DNA from: Actinoplanes siamensis
Lineage (GTDB): Bacteria; Actinomycetota; Actinomycetes; Mycobacteriales; Micromonosporaceae
Assembly: GCF_016862395.1 (NCBI RefSeq)
Contig: NZ_BOMW01000023.1
Coordinates: 1 to 64,000 of the forward strand
Reading direction: 5' to 3'
DNA length: 64,000 nt
Under the pieces are notes generated by a model. The model saw nothing but the letters and a program-made list of their open reading frames with translations. It was not told the origin of the DNA and did no database searches. Each line of letters opens with the position of its first letter. The stretch's first letter is position 1. Shown piece by piece: positions 1 to 8,306 of this stretch. Both the position numbers and the translations under genes were made by a program.

Positions 1-57
1 GACATCGACAACAACGAATGGTTGGCCGGCGCGGGGGTCATGGACCATCATGGCGGT

Positions 58-1197
58 ATGACCGCCGTCCCCCGCTCCGCCGAGGTGGTCGTGATCGGTG
101 GCGGCGCGATCGGCACCAGTATCGCGTTCCACCTGGCCGAGGCCGGTGTCCGCGACGTCGTGCTGCTCGACCGCGGCGAGCTCGGCGCCGGCTCCACCTG
201 CCGGGCCGCGGGCGGTGTCCGCGCGCAGTTCTCCGACCGCATCAACATCGAGCTGGGCGCCCGCAGCCTGGACGCGTTCGCGCGGTTCGGGCGGCGGCCC
301 GGACAGGAGATCGACCTGCGCCGGGTCGGCTACCTCTTCCTGCTCTCCACGCCTGAGGACGTCGCGTCGTTCGAGCGGGACGTCGCCCTGCAGAACACCC
401 TGGGCGTCGCCAGCCGGATGATCGACGTGGCCGAGGCCGGGGCGCTGTCCCCGCTGATCGCGACCGACGGCCTGCTCGCCGCCGCGTGGTCGCCTGGCGA
501 CGGGCACTGCACGCCCGAGTCGGTGGTGCTCGGGTACGCCCGCGGCGCCCGCCGGCTCGGCGCCACGCTGCTCACCGGTGTCACGGTGACCGATCTGGAC
601 ATGTCCGCCGGCCGGGTGCGCACCGACCGTGGCGCAATCCGCGCGGGCGCCGTGGTCTGCGCCGCCGGGGCGTGGTCGGCCGCCATCGGCGAGCTGGCCG
701 GCGTAGCCCTGCCGGTCACCCCGCTGCGCCGGCAGATCGTCTGCACCGAGCCGATGCCGGAGCTGACCGGGCCCGTGCCGTTCACCATCGACTTCACCAG
801 CACCTTCTACTTCCATCGCGAGGGCCCCGGCCTGCTGATCGGCATGTCCGATCCGGAGCAGGAGCCCGGTTTCCACCTCGGCTACTGCGAGGACTGGCTG
901 CCCCGGCTCGGCGCCGCGATCGGGGCCCGCGCGCCGAAGCTGCTCGACATCGGCCTGCGCACCGGCTGGGCCGGCCTGTACGAGGTGACCCCGGACCACA
1001 ACGCGCTGATCGGGCGTTCGTCGAACTTCCTGTACGCGACCGGCTTCTCCGGGCACGGTTTCCTGCAGGCGCCGGCCGTCGGCGAGGTGATCCGCGACCT
1101 CTACCTGGACCGGGCGCCGGTGGTGGACACCGGGCCGCTGACCGCCGACCGTTTCCTGGCGGGCGCGGCGGGCCGGCCGGAGTCGCACATCGTCTAG
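58..1197 (+). CDS. FAD-dependent oxidoreductase (DAO / sarcosine oxidase beta-like)
   Basis: Predicted flavoenzyme that oxidises an amino or imino acid at a C-N bond. The N-terminal Rossmann motif GGGAIG (residues about 14-19) and the following acidic strand end (LLDRGELGAGSTCRAAGG) are those of the DAO/glycine oxidase/sarcosine oxidase beta superfamily. The C-terminal GWAGLYEVTPDHNALIG and ATGFSGHGFLQAPAVGE segments are the usual flavin-contacting end. The 379-residue length fits. I chose ATG 58; the frame stays open to the window edge and ATG 40 is possible, but ATG 58 forms an ATGA overlap with another open frame that ends at 61. It is followed by a 29-codon ORF and an ALDH7-type dehydrogenase, so a role in lysine or other amino-acid catabolism is inferred from context; the substrate is unknown. 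Confidence 0.85.
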   Translation: MTAVPRSAEVVVIGGGAIGTSIAFHLAEAGVRDVVLLDRGELGAGSTCRAAGGVRAQFSDRINIELGARSLDAFARFGRRPGQEIDLRRVGYLFLLSTPEDVASFERDVALQNTLGVASRMIDVAEAGALSPLIATDGLLAAAWSPGDGHCTPESVVLGYARGARRLGATLLTGVTVTDLDMSAGRVRTDRGAIRAGAVVCAAGAWSAAIGELAGVALPVTPLRRQIVCTEPMPELTGPVPFTIDFTSTFYFHREGPGLLIGMSDPEQEPGFHLGYCEDWLPRLGAAIGARAPKLLDIGLRTGWAGLYEVTPDHNALIGRSSNFLYATGFSGHGFLQAPAVGEVIRDLYLDRAPVVDTGPLTADRFLAGAAGRPESHIV

Positions 1198-1206
1198 GAG
1201 GACGAC

Positions 1207-1296
1207 ATGGTTCCGCGATGGCGGCCGTTTCCGCTGTACGCCCGGGAGCAGGCCACGTCCGTACCAAAGCCGGGTTTCGATCTTCTCGAGGAGTGA
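1207..1296 (+). CDS. 29-residue small ORF inside the catabolic operon
   Basis: A short ORF (starts MVPRWRPFPLY, ends PGFDLLEE) fills the space between the oxidoreductase and the aldehyde dehydrogenase. It has an ideal Shine-Dalgarno, AGGAGG at 1196-1201, five bases before its ATG. Its TGA lies two bases before the next ATG, so translation of the three genes is probably coupled. It has no Cys, signal or membrane segment, and no known family was recognised. It may be a real microprotein or only a coupling device that delivers ribosomes to the dehydrogenase start. The SD and the packing argue against chance. Confidence 0.55.
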   Translation: MVPRWRPFPLYAREQATSVPKPGFDLLEE

Positions 1297-1298
1297 GC

Positions 1299-2807
1299 AT
1301 GACGGACCGCACCGATCAGCTGCGTGACCTGGCCCGGGCGAGCCTGCGCCGGATCGGTGCGGCAGTCCCCTCGGGAACCGGGCTGGCGGCCCGCACCCCG
1401 ATCACCGGCGCGGAGCTGTTCGCCCTGCGCGCCAGCACCGCCGGGGAGGTCACCCGGGCGGTCGGCGAGGCCGCCGAGGCGTTCCGGGCCTGGCGCACCA
1501 CGCCGGCGCCGGTGCGCGGCGAGCTCGTCCGCACGCTCGGCGACCTGTTGCGCGCCCACCGGGCCGACCTGGCGGACCTGATCACCATCGAGGTCGGCAA
1601 GATCCGCTCGGAGGCGCTCGGCGAGGTCCAGGAGATGATCGACATCTGCGACTTCGCGGTGGGGCTGTCCCGGCAGCTCTACGGCCGCACCATCGCCTCC
1701 GAGCGCCCCGGCCACCGGCTGGCCGAGACCTGGCACCCGCTCGGCGTGGTCGGGGTGATCTCCGCGTTCAATTTCCCGGCCGCCGTCTGGTCCTGGAACA
1801 CCGCGATCGCGCTGGTCTGCGGCGACGCCGTGGTGTGGAAGCCGAGCGAACTGACCCCGCTGGTCTCGATCGCCACCAGCCATCTGCTGGACCGCGCGAT
1901 CGCCCGGACCGGCGCCCCGGCCGGGCTGCACCGGCTGCTGCTGGCCGGGCGCGAGGCCGGCGAGACCCTGGTCGGCGATCCTCGGGTGGACCTGGTCAGC
2001 GCGACCGGCTCGACCCGGATGGGCCGCGAGGTCGGGCCGCGGGTGGCCGCCCGGTTCGGCCGGGTGCTGCTGGAGCTCGGCGGCAACAACGCGGCGGTGG
2101 TGGCGCCGTCGGCGGATCTCGACCTGGCGCTGCGCGGCATCGTGTTCGCGGCGGCCGGCACGGCGGGGCAGCGCTGCACCACGCTGCGCCGGCTGATCGT
2201 GCACCGCGACGTCGCCGACCAGCTCGTGGAGAGGCTGGCCGCGGTGTACGGGCGGCTCCCGGTCGGCGACCCGTTCGACGACGGCACGCTGGTCGGGCCG
2301 CTGATCACCGAGGCCGCCGCGGACACCATGGCGGCGGCGCTGGACCGGGCCCAGGCCGAGGGCGGCAAGCTGGTCGCGGGCGGGCGCCGGACCGGCGGCC
2401 CCGGGGCCTACGCCGAACCGGCGATCGTGCGGATGCCCCGGCAGACCGCGATCGTCCGGGAGGAGACGTTCGCGCCGATCCTCTACGTGCTCACGTACGA
2501 CACGTTCGACGAGGCCGTGGCGCTGCACAACGACGTACCGCACGGGTTGTCCTCGTCGATCTTCACCCGGGACCAGCAGGAGGCGGAGAGGTTCCTGGCG
2601 GCCGACGGGTCGGACTGCGGGATCGCGAACGTGAACATCGGCACGTCCGGGGCGGAGATCGGCGGCGCGTTCGGTGGGGAAAAGGCGACCGGCGGCGGCC
2701 GGGAGTCCGGGTCGGACGCCTGGCGGGCCTACATGCGGCGGGCCACCAACACGGTGAACTACTCCAGCACCCTGTCCCTGGCGCAGAACGTCAGCTTCCT
2801 GACCTGA
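1299..2807 (+). CDS. Aldehyde dehydrogenase, ALDH7 (antiquitin) type
   Basis: NAD(P)+-dependent oxidation of an aldehyde to an acid. The sequence shows the folded ALDH landmarks: SAFNFP (about 155-160) and WKPSELTP (about 180-187) for cofactor binding, the catalytic Glu in LLELGGNN (about 259) and the catalytic Cys in AGQRCTT (about 293). GQRCTTLRRL is typical of the ALDH7 / alpha-aminoadipate semialdehyde (piperideine-6-carboxylate) dehydrogenases. The 502-residue length is normal. The start is ATG 1299 with GAGGAG just upstream, two bases after the stop of the 29-codon ORF; a much longer in-frame open stretch upstream is antisense or shadow and was not used. With the preceding flavoenzyme it probably serves lysine-type catabolism; this is inference from family and context. 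Confidence 0.92.
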   Translation: MTDRTDQLRDLARASLRRIGAAVPSGTGLAARTPITGAELFALRASTAGEVTRAVGEAAEAFRAWRTTPAPVRGELVRTLGDLLRAHRADLADLITIEVGKIRSEALGEVQEMIDICDFAVGLSRQLYGRTIASERPGHRLAETWHPLGVVGVISAFNFPAAVWSWNTAIALVCGDAVVWKPSELTPLVSIATSHLLDRAIARTGAPAGLHRLLLAGREAGETLVGDPRVDLVSATGSTRMGREVGPRVAARFGRVLLELGGNNAAVVAPSADLDLALRGIVFAAAGTAGQRCTTLRRLIVHRDVADQLVERLAAVYGRLPVGDPFDDGTLVGPLITEAAADTMAAALDRAQAEGGKLVAGGRRTGGPGAYAEPAIVRMPRQTAIVREETFAPILYVLTYDTFDEAVALHNDVPHGLSSSIFTRDQQEAERFLAADGSDCGIANVNIGTSGAEIGGAFGGEKATGGGRESGSDAWRAYMRRATNTVNYSSTLSLAQNVSFLT

Positions 2808-2898
2808 TCGGCGGCGGCCGCGCCTGCGCCCGCCGGACAGCCTCGTCGGACACTTCCCCCGTCACCCGGCCCCGCCCGTCCCCGGGAAACGGGATCGT

Positions 2899-3603
2899 TC
2901 AGCGGTCGCTCCCGGAGCGGTCGGGCGCCGGGGCGGGGCGCAGCAGCGGCGGATGCAGCAGCCTCGCCGGCCCGCGCCGGAACAGCTGCGCCGGCCGGCC
3001 ACGGTCGCGGGTGACGCTGTGGCCGGTCGGCTCGACGAACCCCTCCGCCGTCGTCACCTTCCGGTGGAAATTGCGGGCGTCGAGCCGGGTCCGCCACACC
3101 GTCTCGTAGACCCCGCGCAGGTCGGCCACGGTGAACTCGGGCGGGCAGAAGGCCGTCGCGAGCGGCGTGTACTCCAGCTTGGCCCGGGCCCGCTCGACCC
3201 CGTCGGCGAGGATCCGGTCGTGGTCGAAGGCAAGCCCGGCGGACTCCGCCACCGGGCGCCATTCCGCCCCGGCGGCGTCGCTGCCGGCCACCGGCGCCGG
3301 CAGGTCCGGCAGCATCGCGAGGTAGGCCACGGTCACCACCCGCCCGCGCGGGTCTCGCCCCGGCGTGCCGTACGTCGCCAATTGTTCGAAATGGCCGGTG
3401 GACGGGTCCACTCCGGTCTCCTCGCGCAGTTCCCGCGCCGCCGCCGCGTCCAGGTCCTCGTCGTCGTGGACGAAGCCGCCGGGGAGCGCCCAGCGTCCCC
3501 GGTAGGGCTCGATCCCCCGGCGGATCAGCAGCACCTGCAGCGTCCCCTGCCGGATGGTCAGCAACACGAGATCGACTGTGACGGCCGCCATGCATAGCGT
3601 CAT
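2899..3603 (-). CDS. Nudix hydrolase with C-terminal winged helix (NrtR-like regulator)
   Basis: The N-terminal half is a Nudix domain with an intact G-x5-E-x7-REL-x-EE-x-G-V box (residues about 42-65), so ADP-ribose or another nucleoside-diphosphate derivative is the likely ligand or substrate. The C-terminal half (from about EYTPLATAFCPPEFTVADLR onward) resembles the winged-helix domain of the NrtR family, whose known members repress NAD-related genes and respond to ADP-ribose. It is divergent from an SPFH gene and an NAD-kinase homologue across a 64-bp gap that holds a perfect inverted repeat. The first ATG (3603) lies on the end of the predicted promoter; ATG 3591 (MAAVTVD) is an equally good start. 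The C-terminal 40 residues are Arg/Pro-rich and low complexity. Confidence 0.85.
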   Translation of the reverse strand: MTLCMAAVTVDLVLLTIRQGTLQVLLIRRGIEPYRGRWALPGGFVHDDEDLDAAAARELREETGVDPSTGHFEQLATYGTPGRDPRGRVVTVAYLAMLPDLPAPVAGSDAAGAEWRPVAESAGLAFDHDRILADGVERARAKLEYTPLATAFCPPEFTVADLRGVYETVWRTRLDARNFHRKVTTAEGFVEPTGHSVTRDRGRPAQLFRRGPARLLHPPLLRPAPAPDRSGSDR

Positions 3604-3604
3604 G

Positions 3605-3637
3605 TTGACGATAATAGCCTCAGCGCTTTATCGTCAG
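3605..3637. promoter_or_regulatory. Palindromic operator overlapping divergent promoters
   Basis: TGACGATAA at 3606-3614 is repeated exactly as its reverse complement TTATCGTCA at 3628-3636, with centres 22 bp (two helical turns) apart. Because the site is symmetric, each direction has an (T/C)TGACG -35-like hexamer and a TATCGT -10-like hexamer about 18 bp apart. A dimeric regulator bound here would cover both promoters. The obvious candidate is the adjacent NrtR-like protein; this assignment is inferred. Confidence 0.7.
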
Positions 3638-3667
3638 TACGACGAGAAACAAGGAAGGACCCCTCCG

Positions 3668-4693
3668 ATGGCCGACGTCAAACGCCGACTGCACCTGCGC
3701 CACCTGCGCTCCGCCCCGACCAGCTGGGTCAGCCACACCGTCGCCGGCAAGGCGAAGCGCTCCGGCACCGGCCTCGCGTTCTGGTACCGGCCGCTCACCG
3801 CGGTGCTCTCCGAGGTACCGGTCGACGACCGGGAGTTGCCGCTGCTGTTCCACGCCCGCACCGAGGACTTCGCCGACGTGACCGTGCAGGCCACGGTGAC
3901 CTACCGGTTCAGCGACCCGGCCGCTGCCGCCGGCCGGCTGGACTTCTCCATCGACCCGTACCGCGGCAGGTGGAACGGGCAGCCGCTCGACCAGGTCGCC
4001 ACGCTGCTCGCCGAGCTGGCCCAGCAGCCCGCACTCGACGTGCTCGCCCGGCTGCCCCTGGCCGAGGCGCTGACCACCGGGATCGCCCCGGTCCGGCAGT
4101 CGGTCGCGGACGCGCTGGCCACCGACCCGCGGCTGACCGACACCGGCGTGACAGTGGTCAGCGCCCGGGTGGTCGCGCTGCGGCCGGAGCCCGAGCTGGA
4201 ACGCGCGCTGCAGACCCCGACCCGGGAGAAGGTGCAGCAGGACGCGGACCGGGCGACGTACGCCCGGCGCGCGCACGCGGTCCAGCAGGAGCGCGCCATC
4301 GCCGAGAACGAGCTGCAGAGCAAGATCGAGCTGGCCCGCCAGGAGCAGCAGCTGGTCGAGCAGCACGGCGCGAACACCCGCCGCGGCGCCGAGCTGGACG
4401 CCGAGTCGCAGCTGGTGGCGGCGCAGAGCGAGGCCGAGCGGGCACGCCTGGCCGCGGCCGCGGAGGCGGACGCCGGGCGGCTGCGCGACGAGGCCCACGC
4501 GGCCGGCGCCCGGGTGGTCGGCCTGGCCGAGGCAGAGGCCGAGGCGGCGCGTCTCGCGGCGTACCGGGACCTGCCGGCCGAGGTGCTGCGGGCGCTCGCG
4601 CTCCGGGAGCTGGCGCAGCACGTCCCGGCGATCGGCGAGCTCACCATCACGCCGGACCTGCTCAGCAAGCTGGCCGGCAGGCTCGGATCATGA
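3668..4693 (+). CDS. SPFH / band 7 domain protein
   Basis: A 341-residue protein with an SPFH core (about 20-190: YRPLTAVLSEVPVDDREL, then TVQATVTYRFSDP and SVADALA...LTDTGVTVVSARV) followed by a long Ala/Glu/Arg/Gln-rich coiled coil (about 190-320). This is the layout of slipin/flotillin-like scaffolds that oligomerise at membranes, although no N-terminal membrane hairpin is obvious, so membrane attachment may be peripheral. The start is ATG 3668 with AAGGAAGGA at 3651-3659. The stop overlaps the NAD-kinase homologue by ATGA. The pairing with NAD-handling genes suggests the scaffold localises or controls that chemistry, which is inference. Confidence 0.85.
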   Translation: MADVKRRLHLRHLRSAPTSWVSHTVAGKAKRSGTGLAFWYRPLTAVLSEVPVDDRELPLLFHARTEDFADVTVQATVTYRFSDPAAAAGRLDFSIDPYRGRWNGQPLDQVATLLAELAQQPALDVLARLPLAEALTTGIAPVRQSVADALATDPRLTDTGVTVVSARVVALRPEPELERALQTPTREKVQQDADRATYARRAHAVQQERAIAENELQSKIELARQEQQLVEQHGANTRRGAELDAESQLVAAQSEAERARLAAAAEADAGRLRDEAHAAGARVVGLAEAEAEAARLAAYRDLPAEVLRALALRELAQHVPAIGELTITPDLLSKLAGRLGS

Positions 4694-5571
4694 GCACGCT
4701 GACCCCGCGCGTGGTGATCGTGTCGCGGCGCAGCGAGCTCGACGAGCTCCTCGCCCGGCACGGCACCCGCGGCGCCGCGGCGTACTTCCTCAAGCAGCGC
4801 GGGCGCGACCTCGACGAGGTCACCGAGCGACACGAGGCGCTGCGGCGGGCGCTGACCGAGGTGGGCGGGGCCGTTCCGGCCGATTGGCGGCGCGGCCAGG
4901 TCGAGCGTACGGACCTGCCCCGCTTCCTGTTCGCGCCGGAGGACCACGTCATCGCCGTCGGCCCGGACGGCCTGGTCGCGAACGTGGCGAAGTACCTGGA
5001 CGGGCAGCCCGTGATCGGCGTGAACCCGGAGCCCGGCCGCAACCCCGGGGTACTGGTCCGGCACCGCGCGGACGAGGTCGGGCGGCTGCTCCGGGGCCGG
5101 ATCCGCACCGAGCAGCTGACGATGGTGACCGCCCGGCTCGACGACGGGCAGGAGCTGTCCGGCCTCAACGAGATCTATGTCGGTCACGCCGGCCACCAGT
5201 CGGCGCGCTACGTGCTCACCACCGCGGACGGCCACCGGGAGCGCCAGTCGTCGTCGGGGCTGATCGTCGGCACCGGCACCGGGGCCACCGGGTGGTGCGC
5301 GTCGATCGCGCGGGGCCGGGCCGGCGCTCCGGGGTTGCCGGCGCCGGGCGACCGGGCGCTGTGCTGGTTCGTACGCGAGGCCTGGCCCTCCCCGGCCACC
5401 GGCGTGCGGCACGTCGACGGCCTGCTGGCCGCCGGGCAGGGACTGGAGCTGACCAGCGAGAGCGAACGGCTCGTCGTGTTCGCCGACGGCCTGGAGCCGG
5501 ACGCGCTGGAGCTGTCCTGGGGGCAGCGGGTCCGGATCGCCGTGTCGGACCGTCGGCTGAGCCTGGCTTAG
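4690..5571 (+). CDS. NAD kinase family protein
   Basis: The central part carries degenerate versions of the three NAD-kinase motifs: GPDG in place of GGDG (about 94-97), an NE motif in SGLNEIYVGHAG, and GTGTGATGW in place of the TPTGSTAY loop. This family phosphorylates NAD(H) or related diol lipids. The changed loops mean the substrate could differ from NAD. The 293-residue length is normal. It is translationally coupled to the SPFH gene (ATGA overlap) and is not the only expected NAD kinase of the cell, since housekeeping NadK normally sits beside recN. It is probably a specialised paralogue controlled by the divergent NrtR-like regulator. Confidence 0.75.
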   Translation: MSTLTPRVVIVSRRSELDELLARHGTRGAAAYFLKQRGRDLDEVTERHEALRRALTEVGGAVPADWRRGQVERTDLPRFLFAPEDHVIAVGPDGLVANVAKYLDGQPVIGVNPEPGRNPGVLVRHRADEVGRLLRGRIRTEQLTMVTARLDDGQELSGLNEIYVGHAGHQSARYVLTTADGHRERQSSSGLIVGTGTGATGWCASIARGRAGAPGLPAPGDRALCWFVREAWPSPATGVRHVDGLLAAGQGLELTSESERLVVFADGLEPDALELSWGQRVRIAVSDRRLSLA

Positions 5572-5659
5572 CTCGCCGTTCGAGCTCGGGCGCGCGGATC
5601 CTGCTGGATCGCCGCCCCGGTGGAGACGCCGCTTGATCTGTCCTGACGCCTGGTTCCTC

Positions 5660-6283
5660 CTACTTGTACCAGTGCTGGAAGGCGTTTCCAGGAGGGCTGT
5701 AGTACCAGAGACCGACCGGGCTGCCGTCGCCGTGCCACTTGGAGGTGAACGCGTCCACGGCGACCGAGTTGTTGGTCGCCTCCGACTCCATCGCGACACC
5801 GCCGGACGCGTTGGTGAGGTGGAAGTTCTGGCCGGGCGCGGAACCGTTCCGGCAATCGTAGACGTTGAACTGCGCACCGACCGTGTTTCCCACCGAGGCC
5901 GGATAGTCGAGACAACGCCCACTCGCGTTGTTGACCAGCTCGACGCCGTAATAGATGTTCTGATTGAAGATGCGCCACCGCCAGAACTCCGTGCGACCGC
6001 CGTTGCAGGTCCACAACCCGACAGGCGAGTCGTTCCGGCCTCCTCCGGAGGCGAAGTTGTCCAGGCAGTACCCGTTGCCGCGTCCGGCCACGTGCAGGTT
6101 GAACGGCGCGGAATCGGCGACCGTCGCGCCGGTCAGGGCCATCGACCGCCGGAGTTGCGCGAATGCGGCCGCCGGACCGGTGGCTGCCGTGGTCGGGTCA
6201 GGAGTCGCCGAGGCAGGACCTGTGGGCGCCGCCACCGCGGCGCAACTGGCCACGAGCGCACCAAGCGTGAGCCTGCGAATCAT
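5660..6283 (-). CDS. Secreted RICIN-domain (beta-trefoil) lectin-like protein
   Basis: A 207-residue exported protein. The N-terminus has a classical signal peptide (MIRRLTLGALVASCAAVAA, cleavage near ASATP). The remainder is one RICIN B-lectin trefoil: GYCLDNFASGGG, VGLWTCNGG, RCLDYPAS and AQFNVYDCRNG carry the repeated C-L-D and W/Y-x-C pattern. It probably binds carbohydrate outside the cell. The ATG at 6283 is preceded by GAGGGGAG; an in-frame ATG 15 bases upstream would bury that SD inside the gene. It is convergent with the NAD-kinase homologue. No catalytic domain is attached, so its partner enzyme is unknown. Confidence 0.8.
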   Translation of the reverse strand: MIRRLTLGALVASCAAVAAPTGPASATPDPTTAATGPAAAFAQLRRSMALTGATVADSAPFNLHVAGRGNGYCLDNFASGGGRNDSPVGLWTCNGGRTEFWRWRIFNQNIYYGVELVNNASGRCLDYPASVGNTVGAQFNVYDCRNGSAPGQNFHLTNASGGVAMESEATNNSVAVDAFTSKWHGDGSPVGLWYYSPPGNAFQHWYK

Positions 6284-6512
6284 CGCGTCTCCCCTCATCG
6301 AGGTCGCAAACCTCATCGTCGGACACCCGAAGGGCGCCGCGCTGAGATATTCACCAACGTGATCGTCGGCTACCGGATCATGTTGGGCGCACCGCGCCGT
6401 CGCGCATCTCGGCGCCGCCTCCAGAGCCTGGTCACGCCGAACTGAGATCCGCAACCGCCCGGATACCGATCGAGAACGGGCACTGAACCCGCCGGACCGC
6501 ACAGTCTCCGGG

Positions 6513-7571
6513 GTGACGACACGACAGCGAACTCTGCAGAAGTCCGCCGCCGCGGCGATCATCGCGCTGGCCGCCACCGGATCGGCGCTCGGCGGGCCAG
6601 CCCCGGCCCAGGCCGCGGTGCCCAAGGTGGCCACCAGATGGTCGAGCCTGATGTACCGCAGCCTCACCCACGACGTGCAGCTCAAGGGCTTGCGCACCAC
6701 GCTCGCCGGCCAGCAGGCGGCCGTCCGGAAGGGCACCGCCGAGGTCGCCGCGGCGGAGAAGGCCCAGCGCGGCGCCCGGGTCACGCTGGCCGACGCCACC
6801 AGCACCAACACCCGCGCGCAGAGCCGCTACACCAAGGCCCGCAAGGCCCTGACGGCAGCGAAGCAGTCCCTGACCACCGCGTCGAAGCGCAAGCCGCGCA
6901 GCACCGTCGTCGTCGGCCGGGCGAACCGGGCCGTCGTGGCGGCCACCAAAACCGCCACCGCGCAGAAGGCGCTCGCGCAGAAGGCCGCCACCGCGCTGGC
7001 CGCCGCCGGCAAGGCGTCACGCGGCGCCGCCGCCCGCGTCGAGCAGGCCAACGCCGCCGTCGAGTCCGGGCGGGCGGCCGTCTCGAAGAGCCAGAAGGCG
7101 ATCGCCGCGCTGCCCGCCGCCGCCACCCTGGCCGGCCAGGCCGCGTCGCTCAGCGACGACATGGTCGCCCAGGTCCGCCCCGCCTTCAGGACCACCGACA
7201 CCACGAAGGTGTACGGGGTGACGGTGCACCGCGCCATCTCGTACACCCTCAAGCGGATGATCGACGACGCCAGGGCCGACGGCGTGCAGATCTCCGGTGG
7301 CGGCTTCCGCACCAAGGAGCGTCAGATCCAGCTGCGGACGATCAACGGCTGCCCGGACGTGTGGACCGCGCCGGCGTCGTCGTGCCGTGTCCCGACCGCC
7401 ATCCCGGGCCGCTCCCTGCACGAGATCGGCCTGGCCGTCGACATCTCGTCGGGCGGCAGGACGATCTCGTCGAAGACGGCCGCCTTCACGTGGCTGAAGG
7501 CCAACGCCCGCGAGTACGGCTTCGTGAACCTGCCGTCCGAGGCGTGGCACTGGTCGGTCACCGGAGGCTGA
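6513..7571 (+). CDS. Secreted M15 (VanY-like) D-Ala-D-Ala carboxypeptidase with coiled coil
   Basis: The predicted role is cutting D-alanyl peptides in peptidoglycan. The C-terminal domain (about 230-352) has the M15B zinc site: GGGFRTKERQIQLR, SLHEIGLAVDIS (His about 303, Asp about 310) and EAWHWS near the end. The N-terminus has a signal peptide ending AQAA, and residues about 60-210 form an Ala/Lys-rich coiled coil like those that restrict other cell-wall hydrolases. The start is GTG 6513 (VTTRQRTL), with only a weak SD. Its 3' end overlaps the end of a decayed acetyltransferase gene on the other strand. Confidence 0.85.
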   Translation: MTTRQRTLQKSAAAAIIALAATGSALGGPAPAQAAVPKVATRWSSLMYRSLTHDVQLKGLRTTLAGQQAAVRKGTAEVAAAEKAQRGARVTLADATSTNTRAQSRYTKARKALTAAKQSLTTASKRKPRSTVVVGRANRAVVAATKTATAQKALAQKAATALAAAGKASRGAAARVEQANAAVESGRAAVSKSQKAIAALPAAATLAGQAASLSDDMVAQVRPAFRTTDTTKVYGVTVHRAISYTLKRMIDDARADGVQISGGGFRTKERQIQLRTINGCPDVWTAPASSCRVPTAIPGRSLHEIGLAVDISSGGRTISSKTAAFTWLKANAREYGFVNLPSEAWHWSVTGG

Positions 7572-7950
7572 TCGGCCTCAGGTAGTGGCGGACCGGCAGG
7601 CCGGTGACGAAGCCCTCCGACTCGTAGAGGGCCTGCGCCTGCTCGTTGGTCTTGTCCGTGGACAGTTCCACCCGGACGGCGCCGGCCTGCCCGGCCCGGT
7701 CGGCTACCGCCCGGAGCAGGGCGCGCCCCACCCCGTGGCGGCGGTGGGCCGGATCCACGTACAAGTCGTCGAGCAGCCGGATCGGGGCTCGGCGAACCGA
7801 GCTGAACAGCGGGTAGACCTGCGCGAAGCCGGCCGCCGAGTCACCGGCGCGGGCCAGCAGGACGATGGACTAGCCGCGGGTCATCCGGTCGGCGAGGAAG
7901 GCCCGCGCTTCGTCACGCCCGGCGGGGGCCTGGTAGAAGTCGAGATAGCC
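7558..7950 (-). pseudogene. GNAT acetyltransferase with in-frame amber stop
   Basis: On the minus strand the frame reads a GNAT protein: YLDFYQAPAGRDEARAFLAD, then a stop, then SIVLLARAGD, then MYVDPAHRRHGVGRALLRAV (acetyl-CoA loop RRHGVGRAL) and a normal C-terminus. The break is a TAG at 7870-7872 following RMTRG, where relatives usually have a Glu (GAG to TAG is one change). The expected first 15-20 residues are also not readable in this frame, suggesting further damage near 7950. A downstream start at 7764 would give only the C-terminal half of the fold, so a functional product is unlikely. Confidence 0.75.
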
Positions 7951-8015
7951 GAGGTGCCGGCAGCGGCGCGGAGATGACGTGCGGCTCGTTCGACACGTGA
8001 CCGCAGTCGAACTAA

Positions 8016-8141
8016 CGGAGTAGCGTCCTCGGCGGCGCCGCTCCGGACCGCACCTTCGATCTCTCCGAGATCGTCGAGGCGCATCGCTACCTGGAGGCCA
8101 ACACCCACGTCGGCAAGATCGTGGTAACCGTCGGCCGATAG
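8016..8141 (+). pseudogene. 3' relic of a zinc-type alcohol dehydrogenase / quinone reductase (MDR)
   Basis: This 40-codon tail reads DRTFDLSEIVEAHRYLEANT then HVGKIVVTVGR and a TAG. The E-A-H-R-Y-L-E plus G-K-I-V-V-T pattern is the standard C-terminal helix and strand of MDR-family NAD(P)H:quinone oxidoreductases. There is an in-frame TAA at 8013 and nothing upstream resembles the rest of the ~310-residue enzyme, so this is the remnant of a deleted gene. Confidence 0.7.
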
Positions 8142-8306
8142 CACCGGCGCCACCCCGCGGACCAGGTACGTCGCCCGGCGTCCGATTCCGCCATCAGGCC
8201 ATGGCGCCGGAGCCGACGGGCACGCGATAAGGCCCACACCGGCGACCGGAAAGGCGATCTTGGTCGTACGATCGTGAGCCCGCCTTCCGTCCGTGATCGG
8301 AGTTTG

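Noticed and set aside
1194..2543. Long antisense open frame opposite the aldehyde dehydrogenase gene
   Set aside because: Arg/Gly/Asp-rich shadow of a high-GC gene, no SD and no domain; the sense strand encodes a complete ALDH.
3901..5922. 673-residue open frame antisense to the SPFH and NAD-kinase genes
   Set aside because: Composition is Ser/Arg/Thr-biased shadow sequence and both sense genes are well supported.
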